DNA of 32,451 nucleotides from contig JAEWMT010000085.1 of the NCBI GenBank assembly GCA_023393095.1, positions 1 to 32,451 on the forward strand, in the 5' to 3' direction. Both the position numbers and the translations under genes were made by a program. Below are positions 6,987-14,515 of the stretch, piece by piece. This DNA comes from Bacillota bacterium (GTDB taxonomy: Bacteria > Bacillota > Clostridia > Lachnospirales > Lachnospiraceae). Numbering within the stretch: the stretch's first letter is position 1; every line of letters starts with the position of its first letter. The notes below the pieces were generated by a model, which saw nothing but the letters and a program-made list of their open reading frames with translations, searched no databases and was not told the origin of the DNA.

Positions 6987-8265
6987 AACAGCAGTTTTTA
7001 TAATATGCGGGATGGTTTTTTTTATAACATTAGCGATATTATTTCAAGATGCTATTTATAATGAATATAATGCTAGTGTTTTTGTATTTATGTTTATAAG
7101 CCTTATAGGGATGCTTATTACTGGAATTAATAAGGTTTTTCATAAGTGGAATACAATGCAGCAACAGAATAAGGCATTAGAAAATAATAAAGCTTTAAAA
7201 CAGCGAATCGGTAAACTTCAGATTCCGATAATTCCATATTATCTGCTAAGTTTGTTTATATTAAACTTTGGCACGAGAAATGGATATGATACATTTGAGC
7301 AGAGTCTTGTTTTATATGACAAGCTAACTTATATTTTATGGTTTATTTATTTAGTTATACCTATTTGTTATGAAATTATCGTTTGTTTTCATATAATAAA
7401 TTACTATAGTCAGAAGGAACTACAAATTAGAAAACTTGAGATGATGTTGGAATTAATCTCGGATGATAATCTGCATATCAGCAATCCGTTTAGTGAGAAG
7501 GAACCGTTTTTTAATTATGGTGAAGCTCTTGTGAATTTGGGCAATATCACGTCACGGGCAATTGCAGATAAAGTGCGGGATGAAAAGATGAAAATAGAGC
7601 TTATTACTAATGTTTCGCATGATTTAAAAACACCGTTGACATCAATGGTCGGATATATTGATCTGATGAAGAAGGAAGAACTCTCTGAAATTATGAAAGA
7701 TTATGTGACGGGTATCGCAGACAAGGCAGAGAAACTAAACGAAATGATTCAGAGCTTGTTTGATTTGGCTAAAACTGCAAGCGGAAATATGGATTTACAT
7801 ATGGAAACGATCAATATGAACCGATTGGTAATGCAAATAATAGCGGATATGGATCATGTAATAAAGAGTAATGATAAAATAATAAAGCTTTCCCTGACAG
7901 AAGAATCTACCGATTTTAAAGCGGATAGCGCCTCTATGTATCGTGTATGTCAGAATTTGATAGAGAATGCAATTAAATATTCTCTATCGGGCTCCAGAAT
8001 TATAATTTCAACTATTGTTAATGCCGATCTCATTATTTTAACAATTAAAAATGTTGCAAATTATGAAATGAATTTTTCAAAAGTTGAGATTGTAGAGCGT
8101 TTTACAAGAGCAGATAAAGCACGAACAACTACTGGGAATGGTTTAGGGCTGGCAATTGCTAAAACTTATACCGAGGCCTGTGGTGGACATTTTAATATAA
8201 AAGTAGATGATGATGTGTTCGTGGTAAAGGTAGAATTTAAAATATGTAAAACAAATGAAAAATAG
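6955..8265 (+). CDS. Membrane sensor histidine kinase (VanS-like)
   Basis: This is a 436-aa kinase predicted to phosphorylate the regulator encoded just upstream. It starts at TTG 6955 inside the regulator gene, behind a G-rich stretch that can act as ribosome site. Hydrophobic segments lie near residues 12-30, 40-58, 91-108 and 125-147. The HisKA region contains the phosphoacceptor His222 in NVSHDLKTPLTS. The ATPase domain shows N box NLIENAIKYS and a G box in GNGLGLAIAKTY. The extracytoplasmic parts are short, so the signal is probably sensed in or at the membrane. VanRS-like pairs often control wall precursors or peptide-resistance genes, but no such gene is adjacent, so the stimulus is unknown. 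Confidence 0.92.
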   Translation: MDIRSKKSEIETAVFIICGMVFFITLAILFQDAIYNEYNASVFVFMFISLIGMLITGINKVFHKWNTMQQQNKALENNKALKQRIGKLQIPIIPYYLLSLFILNFGTRNGYDTFEQSLVLYDKLTYILWFIYLVIPICYEIIVCFHIINYYSQKELQIRKLEMMLELISDDNLHISNPFSEKEPFFNYGEALVNLGNITSRAIADKVRDEKMKIELITNVSHDLKTPLTSMVGYIDLMKKEELSEIMKDYVTGIADKAEKLNEMIQSLFDLAKTASGNMDLHMETINMNRLVMQIIADMDHVIKSNDKIIKLSLTEESTDFKADSASMYRVCQNLIENAIKYSLSGSRIIISTIVNADLIILTIKNVANYEMNFSKVEIVERFTRADKARTTTGNGLGLAIAKTYTEACGGHFNIKVDDDVFVVKVEFKICKTNEK

Positions 8266-8276
8266 TCGTTTACATT

Positions 8277-8307
8277 TCTCCATTGCCGTCAGGTGATGGA
8301 GATTTTT
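8277..8307 (+). terminator. Terminator after the two-component operon
   Basis: TCTCCAT at 8277-8283 pairs with ATGGAGA at 8296-8302. The stem continues inward (TGCC/GGTG with two wobble pairs) to a GTCA tetraloop and is followed by TTTTT. Confidence 0.85.
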
Positions 8308-8308
8308 A

Positions 8309-8337
8309 TTTACAATAGCTTAAGTAAATGATATATT
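8309..8337 (+). promoter_or_regulatory. Promoter of padR-DUF2812
   Basis: TTTACA at 8309-8314 and TATATT at 8332-8337 have a 17-bp spacer. The -10 box and the expected start (about 8344) lie inside the long palindrome at 8334-8367, the layout expected for autorepression. Confidence 0.65.
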
Positions 8338-8379
8338 ATGTGTAACGATATATCGTTACACATAATAACGTTACACATA
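8334..8379. promoter_or_regulatory. 34-bp perfect palindrome plus a third half-site (PadR operator candidate)
   Basis: Bases 8334-8367 are a perfect 17+17 inverted repeat centred between 8350 and 8351, with arms containing ATGTGTAACGATA. The arm element CGTTACACATA (8354-8364) is repeated directly at 8369-8379, exactly 15 bp further on. The array covers the -10 box and start site of the PadR gene. PadR dimers bind inverted repeats and usually repress their own operon, so this is very likely its operator. In RNA the palindrome could also form a hairpin ahead of the ribosome site. Confidence 0.7.
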
Positions 8380-8398
8380 CTAAACAGGAGGAGAAAAT

Positions 8399-8707
8399 AT
8401 GCCATATCAAGAAGGACCTATGACAGAAGCCATGTATTATGTACTATTGGCACTTAGTAAACCAACGCATGGTTATCAGCTGATGATAGATATTAAGGAA
8501 CTATCCGGTGGGCGTATTGAAATGGGGCCGGGTACTTTGTATGGAGTACTTACTAGACTACTGAAAGAGAACCTGCTAAAAATAAAGCAAGATGATGGCA
8601 GAAGGAAAACGTATGAACTGACAATGCAAGGGGAAATTGCTTTAAAAGTAGAATATCAGCGTTTAAAAATGATGTTAAATGATGGAGCTTTTTTAGAGGA
8701 GGAGTAG
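8399..8707 (+). CDS. PadR-family transcriptional regulator
   Basis: This is a 102-aa winged-helix repressor. The ATG follows AGGAGGAG with ideal spacing. The N-terminal helix-turn-helix contains EAMYYVLLALSKPTHGYQLM, and the wing contains MGPGTLYGVLTRLLKENLL and DDGRRKTYELTMQG, all diagnostic of PadR. The C-terminal dimerisation helix is short, as in the small subfamily-2 members. It is followed two bases later by a DUF2812 membrane protein, a common Firmicutes pair. The long palindrome at its promoter suggests autoregulation. The effector is unknown; membrane-active compounds or envelope stress are common guesses for this type. Confidence 0.92.
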   Translation: MPYQEGPMTEAMYYVLLALSKPTHGYQLMIDIKELSGGRIEMGPGTLYGVLTRLLKENLLKIKQDDGRRKTYELTMQGEIALKVEYQRLKMMLNDGAFLEEE

Positions 8708-8709
8708 CT

Positions 8710-9918
8710 ATGATAGTAAAGAAGTTTCGTACCATCAGCATATATGATATTGGTAAAATGGAGAGCTATCTGTCAGACATGGCAAAAGAGGGTCTTTTTT
8801 TAGCTGGTATGAGCCAGAGTTACAATATTTTTAAGGTAAATGAACCAGCTGATATGGAATATCGCATTGAATTTGGAGAGAAGGTATTGAATAATGAAAT
8901 GCGAGAAATGTATGAAATGTCAGGTTGGAGTTATGTATGCTCCATTAAGGGAATTCATATATTTCGGGCAGCAGCTTCTGATACTTTGGTGGAAATACAT
9001 ACGGATCCGGAAGAGCAGAGTTATACACTCCGGAAATCATGTAAGATGTTCGTGAGGCTGATTTCATTTGAGATAGCATTGTTGTTGATTATGATCACAC
9101 TTTCAGCTTTGGTAACGATGATTAGTGGAACACCGGTATTAAATCTATTAGAGAACAATTTTATTTTTATTATTAATATTGCACTTATGTTTTACATTTT
9201 ATTTGAAATTGTTAGGCAGATGCAAACGCTTATTCAAATAAAGAAAAGACTCCAGATGGGCTTTTATATCAATCATCATGAGCAGTGGAAGAAGCGATCG
9301 GCAAGTAAAATCATTATATATACAATTTCAGCTGTTGCACTAATCTTATGTCTTGCTTCTATTACCTGCAATATACGAACTTTAGTTGGAGCTATTACTG
9401 GTAGTTCAAACTATGAGCTTAAACTCACTACAGAGCTTCCAGTTGTTCGGTTGAATGATATCGAGAAGCTTGAATCACCGGTAATCCGCACAGATTACTT
9501 AAAATATAGTAAACATCCTTTGAGCAATGTAAGCGTCAAATATAATGTATTTATGAAAGAATATGAAATAAATGAAGAATTTGCACAGGAAAATATGACT
9601 TGGGAAGGGGAGACTTATACACCTTCTATTCGTACAAATTATTATAAGGTATATCCATCCTTTATGGTGAAAGGTGCGCTTTCAGATGTATTGCATAAGG
9701 CAGAGAATTATTTTATGCGCTTGCCAGATGAAAAAATCCCGGTTGAAAAGCTTAATTGCAATGGATTGGATAAGGTTTATTATATACCATCACAAGCAAA
9801 TGATGAAAATTATTTTGGACTGGTTGTAAGAAAAGGGAACGTTATATTATGGATGATATATTGCGGTCAGAAAACTCGAGCAGAAGTTGTTGAAGCTTCA
9901 AGGGAACTATTTGAATAG
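8710..9918 (+). CDS. DUF2812-domain membrane protein paired with PadR
   Basis: This is a 402-aa membrane protein starting two bases after the padR stop, with GAGGAGTAGCT as ribosome site. The N-terminal 100 residues carry the DUF2812 pattern: KKFRTISIYDIGKMESYLSDMA, then YRIEFGEK and MYEMSGWSYVC. Hydrophobic segments follow at about 117-140, 145-165 and 198-217. The last 180 residues are predicted extracytoplasmic and resemble nothing I recognise. DUF2812 proteins are nearly always encoded with a PadR regulator and their biochemical role is not established. A hairpin lies downstream (AATGATG/CATCATT, 9932-9955). Confidence 0.82.
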   Translation: MIVKKFRTISIYDIGKMESYLSDMAKEGLFLAGMSQSYNIFKVNEPADMEYRIEFGEKVLNNEMREMYEMSGWSYVCSIKGIHIFRAAASDTLVEIHTDPEEQSYTLRKSCKMFVRLISFEIALLLIMITLSALVTMISGTPVLNLLENNFIFIINIALMFYILFEIVRQMQTLIQIKKRLQMGFYINHHEQWKKRSASKIIIYTISAVALILCLASITCNIRTLVGAITGSSNYELKLTTELPVVRLNDIEKLESPVIRTDYLKYSKHPLSNVSVKYNVFMKEYEINEEFAQENMTWEGETYTPSIRTNYYKVYPSFMVKGALSDVLHKAENYFMRLPDEKIPVEKLNCNGLDKVYYIPSQANDENYFGLVVRKGNVILWMIYCGQKTRAEVVEASRELFE

Positions 9919-10017
9919 TTTTATTCTTAAGAATGATGTTAACTGGCGCATCATTAATAACATTTTATAGGGGTAAACAACCCACACATTAACAACAAAG
10001 CGTATTGTTTCTATACA

Positions 10018-10044
10018 GGCGGCAGATTCGTTTAATCTGCCGTC
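10018..10044. terminator. Stable hairpin, weak terminator
   Basis: GGCGGCAGATT at 10018-10028 pairs with AATCTGCCGTC at 10034-10044 (one wobble) around CGTTT. No real T run follows, so it is a strong structure but only a possible terminator. It sits between the DUF2812 gene and the kinase relic. Confidence 0.5.
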
Positions 10045-10090
10045 AGCTTAAATTTATTGAAAAAAGTGATACAAATAAGATTATTCAACA

Positions 10091-10563
10091 GAAGTTGACT
10101 TTAAAGAGATAAGGAAACTTTCTGATTGTCTTAATGATATTCTGAAAAAGCAGAAGCTATTGGAGGCTAATTATAAGAGAAAAGATAATCAATTGAAAGA
10201 AACAAAAACTAAAGCTGCAAAATGAATTTTATAAACTAATAATTGAAGAATGCAATATTAATAAGTTGTTATATGACTCAATCTTTTCATTTTATGAGGA
10301 CTTTAAAAAAGAGATATAGATCCATTGGTAACAATTCCAGATGAGAACTGTCTAATTTGGGCAAATGAAGCAGGCATTAAGAGAGTGATACAAAATATAA
10401 TCAAGAATGCTTTGAATTATGGAAGAAAGCTAATTATTATAGAAATGATTAACTATGAAAATAAGGTTGAAATTTTAGTTAAAAACAAATATAACATCAA
10501 TCATAATATTGATACGGACAGAATATTTATGCGTATTAAGTTGCATATAAGCGGAGAAGTTTA
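10091..10563 (+). pseudogene. Decayed sensor histidine kinase
   Basis: Three frame-shifted pieces line up with a familiar clostridial kinase. Piece one (10091-10225) reads EVDFKEIRKLSDCLNDIL, KKQKLLEANYKRKDNQLKET and stops at TGA; this matches the HAMP-to-HisKA linker. Piece two (about 10212-10317) reads IIEECNINKLLYDSIFSFYEDFKK and stops at TAG; this is the linker before the ATPase domain. Piece three (10325-10563) reads VTIPDENCLIWANEAGIKRV and IQNIIKNALNYG, the N box of the ATPase domain. The phosphoacceptor histidine block is deleted between pieces one and two, and the G boxes are missing after the N box. No start codon with a ribosome site is visible, so this is a non-functional relic. 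Confidence 0.75.
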
Positions 10564-10683
10564 AGCTGTAAAGTTAATATAGTATTCGATTGTGTTTATT
10601 GGGTTTATATGGTAATGTGAGTGAAGAAGTAATCTAGTACAAAGAGTGATCTCAAGCTAATAAATAAGTAAAGTGAGGATATT

Positions 10684-12459
10684 ATGATGACCATTTGTAA
10701 GCAATTAACGAAGCTGTTTATTGTAATATGTATTCTGATAGGTGTAATAGTTTTGCATGGCCAAAGTAAAGTAAACGAAATGCAAACGATGGCTGCTAAT
10801 GAGAATGATACATTTGTTTATGACGGAACGAACGCAGCTGAATATAATGGGGAGTCAGTATTTGTGATTACTGATCGAGGAAATGAAAATCTGAATATAA
10901 TTCAGAATGGCTTGACAAGTGTAAAAAAGATTATAATTGATGATACTGTAATATATTTAGATATCAATATGTTGAAATTCTTCAAGGAAGTAACGGTCCT
11001 TCATATCGGTAAGAATGTTAAGGATATATATTTGGAATCCGAAAATGATAGAAGAAATGAAGAATATCTGAATATGTTATCAACCATTGATGTGGATGTT
11101 GAAAATCAATACTTCACAGCAGAGAATAATGTTTTATATAGTTTGGATATGAAGACACTATATTATTATCCTGCAGGAAAAATAGATAAATATTTCTCGA
11201 TACCGGATACAGTAACAACTCTTAAGATGCCATATATAAGAAACAGTAGCTTGCAGCACCTGGCAATAGGGAAAGCCTTTGGCCCATTAGATGCTCCTTA
11301 TGGCGATAATAGTGACTTTCTTTATTCGTTTACAGACGGGTTACCTTCTTTGCAAAAAATTACGGTTGACATCAATAATGCTAATCTATCAGCTGAAAAT
11401 GGAGTTTTATATGATAAAGGGAAGACGAAAACCATTGCATGGCCTAGAAATCTTGTCATGGAACATGTGACCTTTCCGAGCACTTTACAGTCAATAGACT
11501 TGAGTATGATCAGTAATAAGGAACAGGTAAAAACGATAAGACTGTCAAAAGAGATGGAGGAGTTATGGGTATTTGATTTTAACAGCTTATTAATTGGTTT
11601 TCCAAACCTTGAAAAAATCTTAGTGCCAACGGAAAATGAACATTATGCAGTGTATAAAGGTGGTTTGTATAAAAAAGAGAATTGGATATTTTGCGGATTC
11701 CCACAAAAATCTCCCCTAACCACTCTGGAGTTTCCCAAGGGATGTACGGGCGTTGAACTTAGAGACAGTCAATATCTTAATATAGATACAATTATACTTC
11801 CAAGCACATTTTCTGAGTTTTATATGCATGAAGGCGGTGGATTTGCGGAGTTCTATCAGTTGTTTCCCAATCTTAGGAACATACAGATTTCTCCAGAATG
11901 TAAAAAGTATAAGAGCATAGAGAATATAGTTTATAATAAAAAAGGTACAAAATTAATTGCTTATCCTTCTCAAAAAGATGGTACCTCTTTTAAAATACCG
12001 GACTCAGTAATAAATATTGATTGGGGCGCTTTCTTCGGTTGTACAAAGTTAAAAACATTAATAATAGGTAAGAATCTGAAGGCATATCAAAGCTGGGACG
12101 GGGTTATGAACCATTCCAGTATTTCTGAATTCAAAACAGTTAAGAATTGCAAGAACTATAACTGCAAGGATGGGGTATTATATGATAAGAATGTGACTAG
12201 ATTAGAAGCGTATCCACCTTATAAAAACGCAGTATATTATGAAGTGCCGGATACTGTGACAGATATTACATTTCTGTATAGTTCAAGATTTCTTGAGAAT
12301 TTGATTCTGGGGAAAAAGGTAGAAATTTTATGTGATTTTAGTACATTGAGTAATCTTAAAAGTATTACGGTTAGTAAAGATAATAGATTTTATATGTCTA
12401 AGAACGGAGTCTTATATGACAAAAAGGGAGTTGAGATAATCTTTAATTTAAAGAAATAG
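10684..12459 (+). CDS. Secreted BspA-type leucine-rich-repeat protein
   Basis: This is a 591-aa predicted exported protein. Its ATG follows AGTGAGGATATT. A hydrophobic N-terminus (LFIVICILIGVIVLHG) followed by polar sequence indicates a signal peptide. Most of the protein is LRR_5/BspA-like repeats: alternating strands such as FSIPDTVTTLKM, VTFPSTLQSIDLS, FKIPDSVINIDWGAFFGC and YEVPDTVTDITF. Six matching hairpins have the pattern F-x-x-x-x-G-V-L-Y-D-K-x-x-x-x-L-x-x-Y-P (ENGVLYDKGKT, KDGVLYDKNVT, KNGVLYDKKGV and others). No sortase motif, SLH or other wall-binding domain is visible, so it may be released or held by the signal anchor. Such proteins usually act in adhesion or surface binding. 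The ligand is unknown. Confidence 0.8.
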   Translation: MMTICKQLTKLFIVICILIGVIVLHGQSKVNEMQTMAANENDTFVYDGTNAAEYNGESVFVITDRGNENLNIIQNGLTSVKKIIIDDTVIYLDINMLKFFKEVTVLHIGKNVKDIYLESENDRRNEEYLNMLSTIDVDVENQYFTAENNVLYSLDMKTLYYYPAGKIDKYFSIPDTVTTLKMPYIRNSSLQHLAIGKAFGPLDAPYGDNSDFLYSFTDGLPSLQKITVDINNANLSAENGVLYDKGKTKTIAWPRNLVMEHVTFPSTLQSIDLSMISNKEQVKTIRLSKEMEELWVFDFNSLLIGFPNLEKILVPTENEHYAVYKGGLYKKENWIFCGFPQKSPLTTLEFPKGCTGVELRDSQYLNIDTIILPSTFSEFYMHEGGGFAEFYQLFPNLRNIQISPECKKYKSIENIVYNKKGTKLIAYPSQKDGTSFKIPDSVINIDWGAFFGCTKLKTLIIGKNLKAYQSWDGVMNHSSISEFKTVKNCKNYNCKDGVLYDKNVTRLEAYPPYKNAVYYEVPDTVTDITFLYSSRFLENLILGKKVEILCDFSTLSNLKSITVSKDNRFYMSKNGVLYDKKGVEIIFNLKK

Positions 12460-12499
12460 GATGTGCCAGTAGACTATCTACGATTAATAAACTAAGCAA

Positions 12500-12527
12500 A
12501 TAGCCTGTCGCATCCGCAACAGGCTAT
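12500..12527 (+). terminator. Hairpin terminator, member of an intergenic repeat family
   Basis: ATAGCCTGT at 12500-12508 pairs with ACAGGCTAT at 12519-12527 around a 10-nt loop. The left flank AAGCAAATAGCCTG is identical to the hairpin at 22899-22912, showing the two are related copies. It probably ends the LRR transcript, although the T run is poor. Confidence 0.6.
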
Positions 12528-12540
12528 CTACAAAAAAGCC

Positions 12541-12765
12541 ATGAAACTGGATGATTCCTATGATCCTTACAAAGCTGCTTATGCTGCCATGCCTTCTCAT
12601 GCTTCTTCCAATCCGGAAGTCAAACAGTTATACATTAACGGACATTTCTGTTATGTCTTCAAGTTTGGTATGATAAGTTCTCAGTATCATTTTTGCAATG
12701 TTTTTATAAACAACATAGATGAAAACCTCTTATTAAACTTGAATAATTTGGGGAAAAAGTTATAA
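12541..12765 (+). pseudogene. Possible transposase fragment
   Basis: The first 42 codons (AMKLDDSYDPYKAAYAAMPS, then YINGHFCYVFKFGM) are less AT-rich than the surroundings and look like an internal piece of a DDE-type transposase that I associate with clostridia. The frame then changes character into AT-rich sequence before the stop. There is no ribosome site: the start lies against the hairpin at 12500-12527. No terminal inverted repeats were found. The family assignment is from memory and weak. It is best read as a scrap rather than an expressed gene. Confidence 0.35.
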
Positions 12766-12766
12766 T
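12739..12766 (+). promoter_or_regulatory. Promoter of the Hsp70/J-like operon
   Basis: TTGAAT at 12739-12744 and TATAAT at 12761-12766 are 16 bp apart. The start would be near 12773, ahead of AAAGGAG at 12801. No CIRCE-type inverted repeat is present, so HrcA heat-shock control is not indicated. Confidence 0.55.
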
Positions 12767-12814
12767 TAGGCTAAATAGTGTTTTTTATACGACTTGATGA
12801 AAAGGAGAATAAAA

Positions 12815-14515
12815 GTGCCAACTATAGGAATAGATTTAGGAACTTCAAATAGTCTATGTGCATACTGGAGTGAAGATGGACCGGTTATCATTCCCAATAT
12901 ACTAGGTTCGAATCTTACTCCTTCCGTTATCAGTATTAACGATAATGATGAAATACTGATAGGACAGGTAGCTAAGGAGCGCTTAATCACGCATCCGCAT
13001 TTGACAGCATCCTGTTTTAAACGTTATATGGGGACGGATAAACAATATTTTCTTGGAAAATATGTTTTTACTCCCATTGATCTATCAGCTTTTATTCTAA
13101 AAGCACTAAAGGAAGATGCGGAGGCTTATTTTGGTGAAGAAGTGAAGGAGGCTGTTATCAGTGTACCGGCATATTTTAATGACAATCAGAGAAAGGCAAC
13201 AAAACAGGCTGCGGAATTGGCCGGTTTTCATGTGGAAAGGTTAATTAGCGAACCAACAGCTGCCGCTATCGCTTATGGGCTTCATCAGGAGAATGATGAA
13301 ACAAAGTTTATGATCTTTGATCTCGGGGGAGGGACATTTGATGTCTCCATTCTGGAGCTGTTTGATGGGATAATGGAAGTTAGGGCAATTGCAGGTGATA
13401 ACTATTTGGGCGGTGAGGATTTTAGCAATGTTCTAGTTGATTATTTCTTAGAGAAGGAACAAATCAATATTAATATGTTGGAATCTAAAGAATTATCAGC
13501 ACTTTATAAGCAGGCGGAAATGTGTAAGCGGATGCTGGGGGAGAAAAAGATTGGTAATATGACCTTTACATACCGAGGGTCAACATTAAATCATGAAATT
13601 AGTAGACCGGAATATGAGCAACTAGTTACCCCGCTACTTCTCAGGCTTCGTCAACCAATTGAACGTTCTATGAGGGACGCGGATATAAGGCCGTTCGATC
13701 TAGACTCGGTTATTCTTATCGGAGGGGCAACCCGGATGCCGTTAATAAAATCTATAGTTGGTAAAATGTTTGGAAAGCTTCCATACAGCAACATCAATCC
13801 AGATGAAGCAGTAGCGCTAGGTGCTGCAATTCAGGTGGCATTAAAGGAGAGAAACGAATTATTAGAGGAGATCATCTTAACGGATGTATGCCCATATACT
13901 CTGGGTACCTCAGTCGTTAAGGAGATATCGAGAGGAAAATATGAATCCGGGTATTTTTTGCCCATTATAGAACGTAATACACCAATACCGGTCAGCCGGA
14001 TGGAGCGTCTTTCTGCAATCAAGGATGGTCAGACGGAGATTAACCTTAAGATATATCAGGGAGAAAATCGAAAGGTAGACGGAAATATTTATCTAGGAGT
14101 ATTGCCAATCAAAATTGCTCCGGCAAAAAATGGCGAAGAGGTAATAGAGGTCCGATATACCTATGATATTAACGGTATCTTGGAAGTTGAGGTCACTATT
14201 TTAAAAACTGGAGAAAAGAAGTCTTTAGTTATCGAACAAAATGCTGGCTCCATGACTAAGGAAGAAATAGAACAAAGATTAATCGCTTTACAGGAAATCA
14301 AGATACATCCCAGAGATAAAACGGAAAATAAACTCCTTCTTGCAAAGGGGGAACGACTCTACGAAGAGGCATTGGGTGATAGAAGAGAGTATATAGGAGA
14401 ATTATTAAATTACTTTGAAAGTATTTTGGACAAGCAAAATCCACAGGATATCAGAAAAGCAGCAAAAGAAGTGAGAGAAAAATTGGAAGCATTGGAAGGG
14501 TGGTATGATTACTAA
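12815..14515 (+). CDS. hscC: HscC-like Hsp70 chaperone
   Basis: This is a 566-aa Hsp70 ATPase. GTG 12815 is chosen because AAAGGAG (12801-12807) sits seven bases upstream and the protein then begins at the conserved ATP-binding strand; an upstream TTG (12794) would put the ribosome site inside the gene. Nucleotide-binding motifs are IGIDLGTSNSLCAYW (residues 4-18), PAYFNDNQRKATKQAAELAG, IFDLGGGTFDVSIL (about 167-180) and LIGGATRMPLI (about 302-312). The substrate-binding part is short (about 190 residues) and lacks the long DnaK lid, as in E. coli HscC (about 556 aa). It overlaps by one base a gene for a J-like protein, and the same pairing is known for E. coli HscC with DjlB/DjlC. The clients are unknown. 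Confidence 0.85.
   Translation: MPTIGIDLGTSNSLCAYWSEDGPVIIPNILGSNLTPSVISINDNDEILIGQVAKERLITHPHLTASCFKRYMGTDKQYFLGKYVFTPIDLSAFILKALKEDAEAYFGEEVKEAVISVPAYFNDNQRKATKQAAELAGFHVERLISEPTAAAIAYGLHQENDETKFMIFDLGGGTFDVSILELFDGIMEVRAIAGDNYLGGEDFSNVLVDYFLEKEQININMLESKELSALYKQAEMCKRMLGEKKIGNMTFTYRGSTLNHEISRPEYEQLVTPLLLRLRQPIERSMRDADIRPFDLDSVILIGGATRMPLIKSIVGKMFGKLPYSNINPDEAVALGAAIQVALKERNELLEEIILTDVCPYTLGTSVVKEISRGKYESGYFLPIIERNTPIPVSRMERLSAIKDGQTEINLKIYQGENRKVDGNIYLGVLPIKIAPAKNGEEVIEVRYTYDINGILEVEVTILKTGEKKSLVIEQNAGSMTKEEIEQRLIALQEIKIHPRDKTENKLLLAKGERLYEEALGDRREYIGELLNYFESILDKQNPQDIRKAAKEVREKLEALEGWYDY

Noticed and set aside
12739..12815. Heat-shock control (CIRCE or CtsR site) of the Hsp70 operon
   Set aside because: No matching inverted or direct repeat was found around the promoter.
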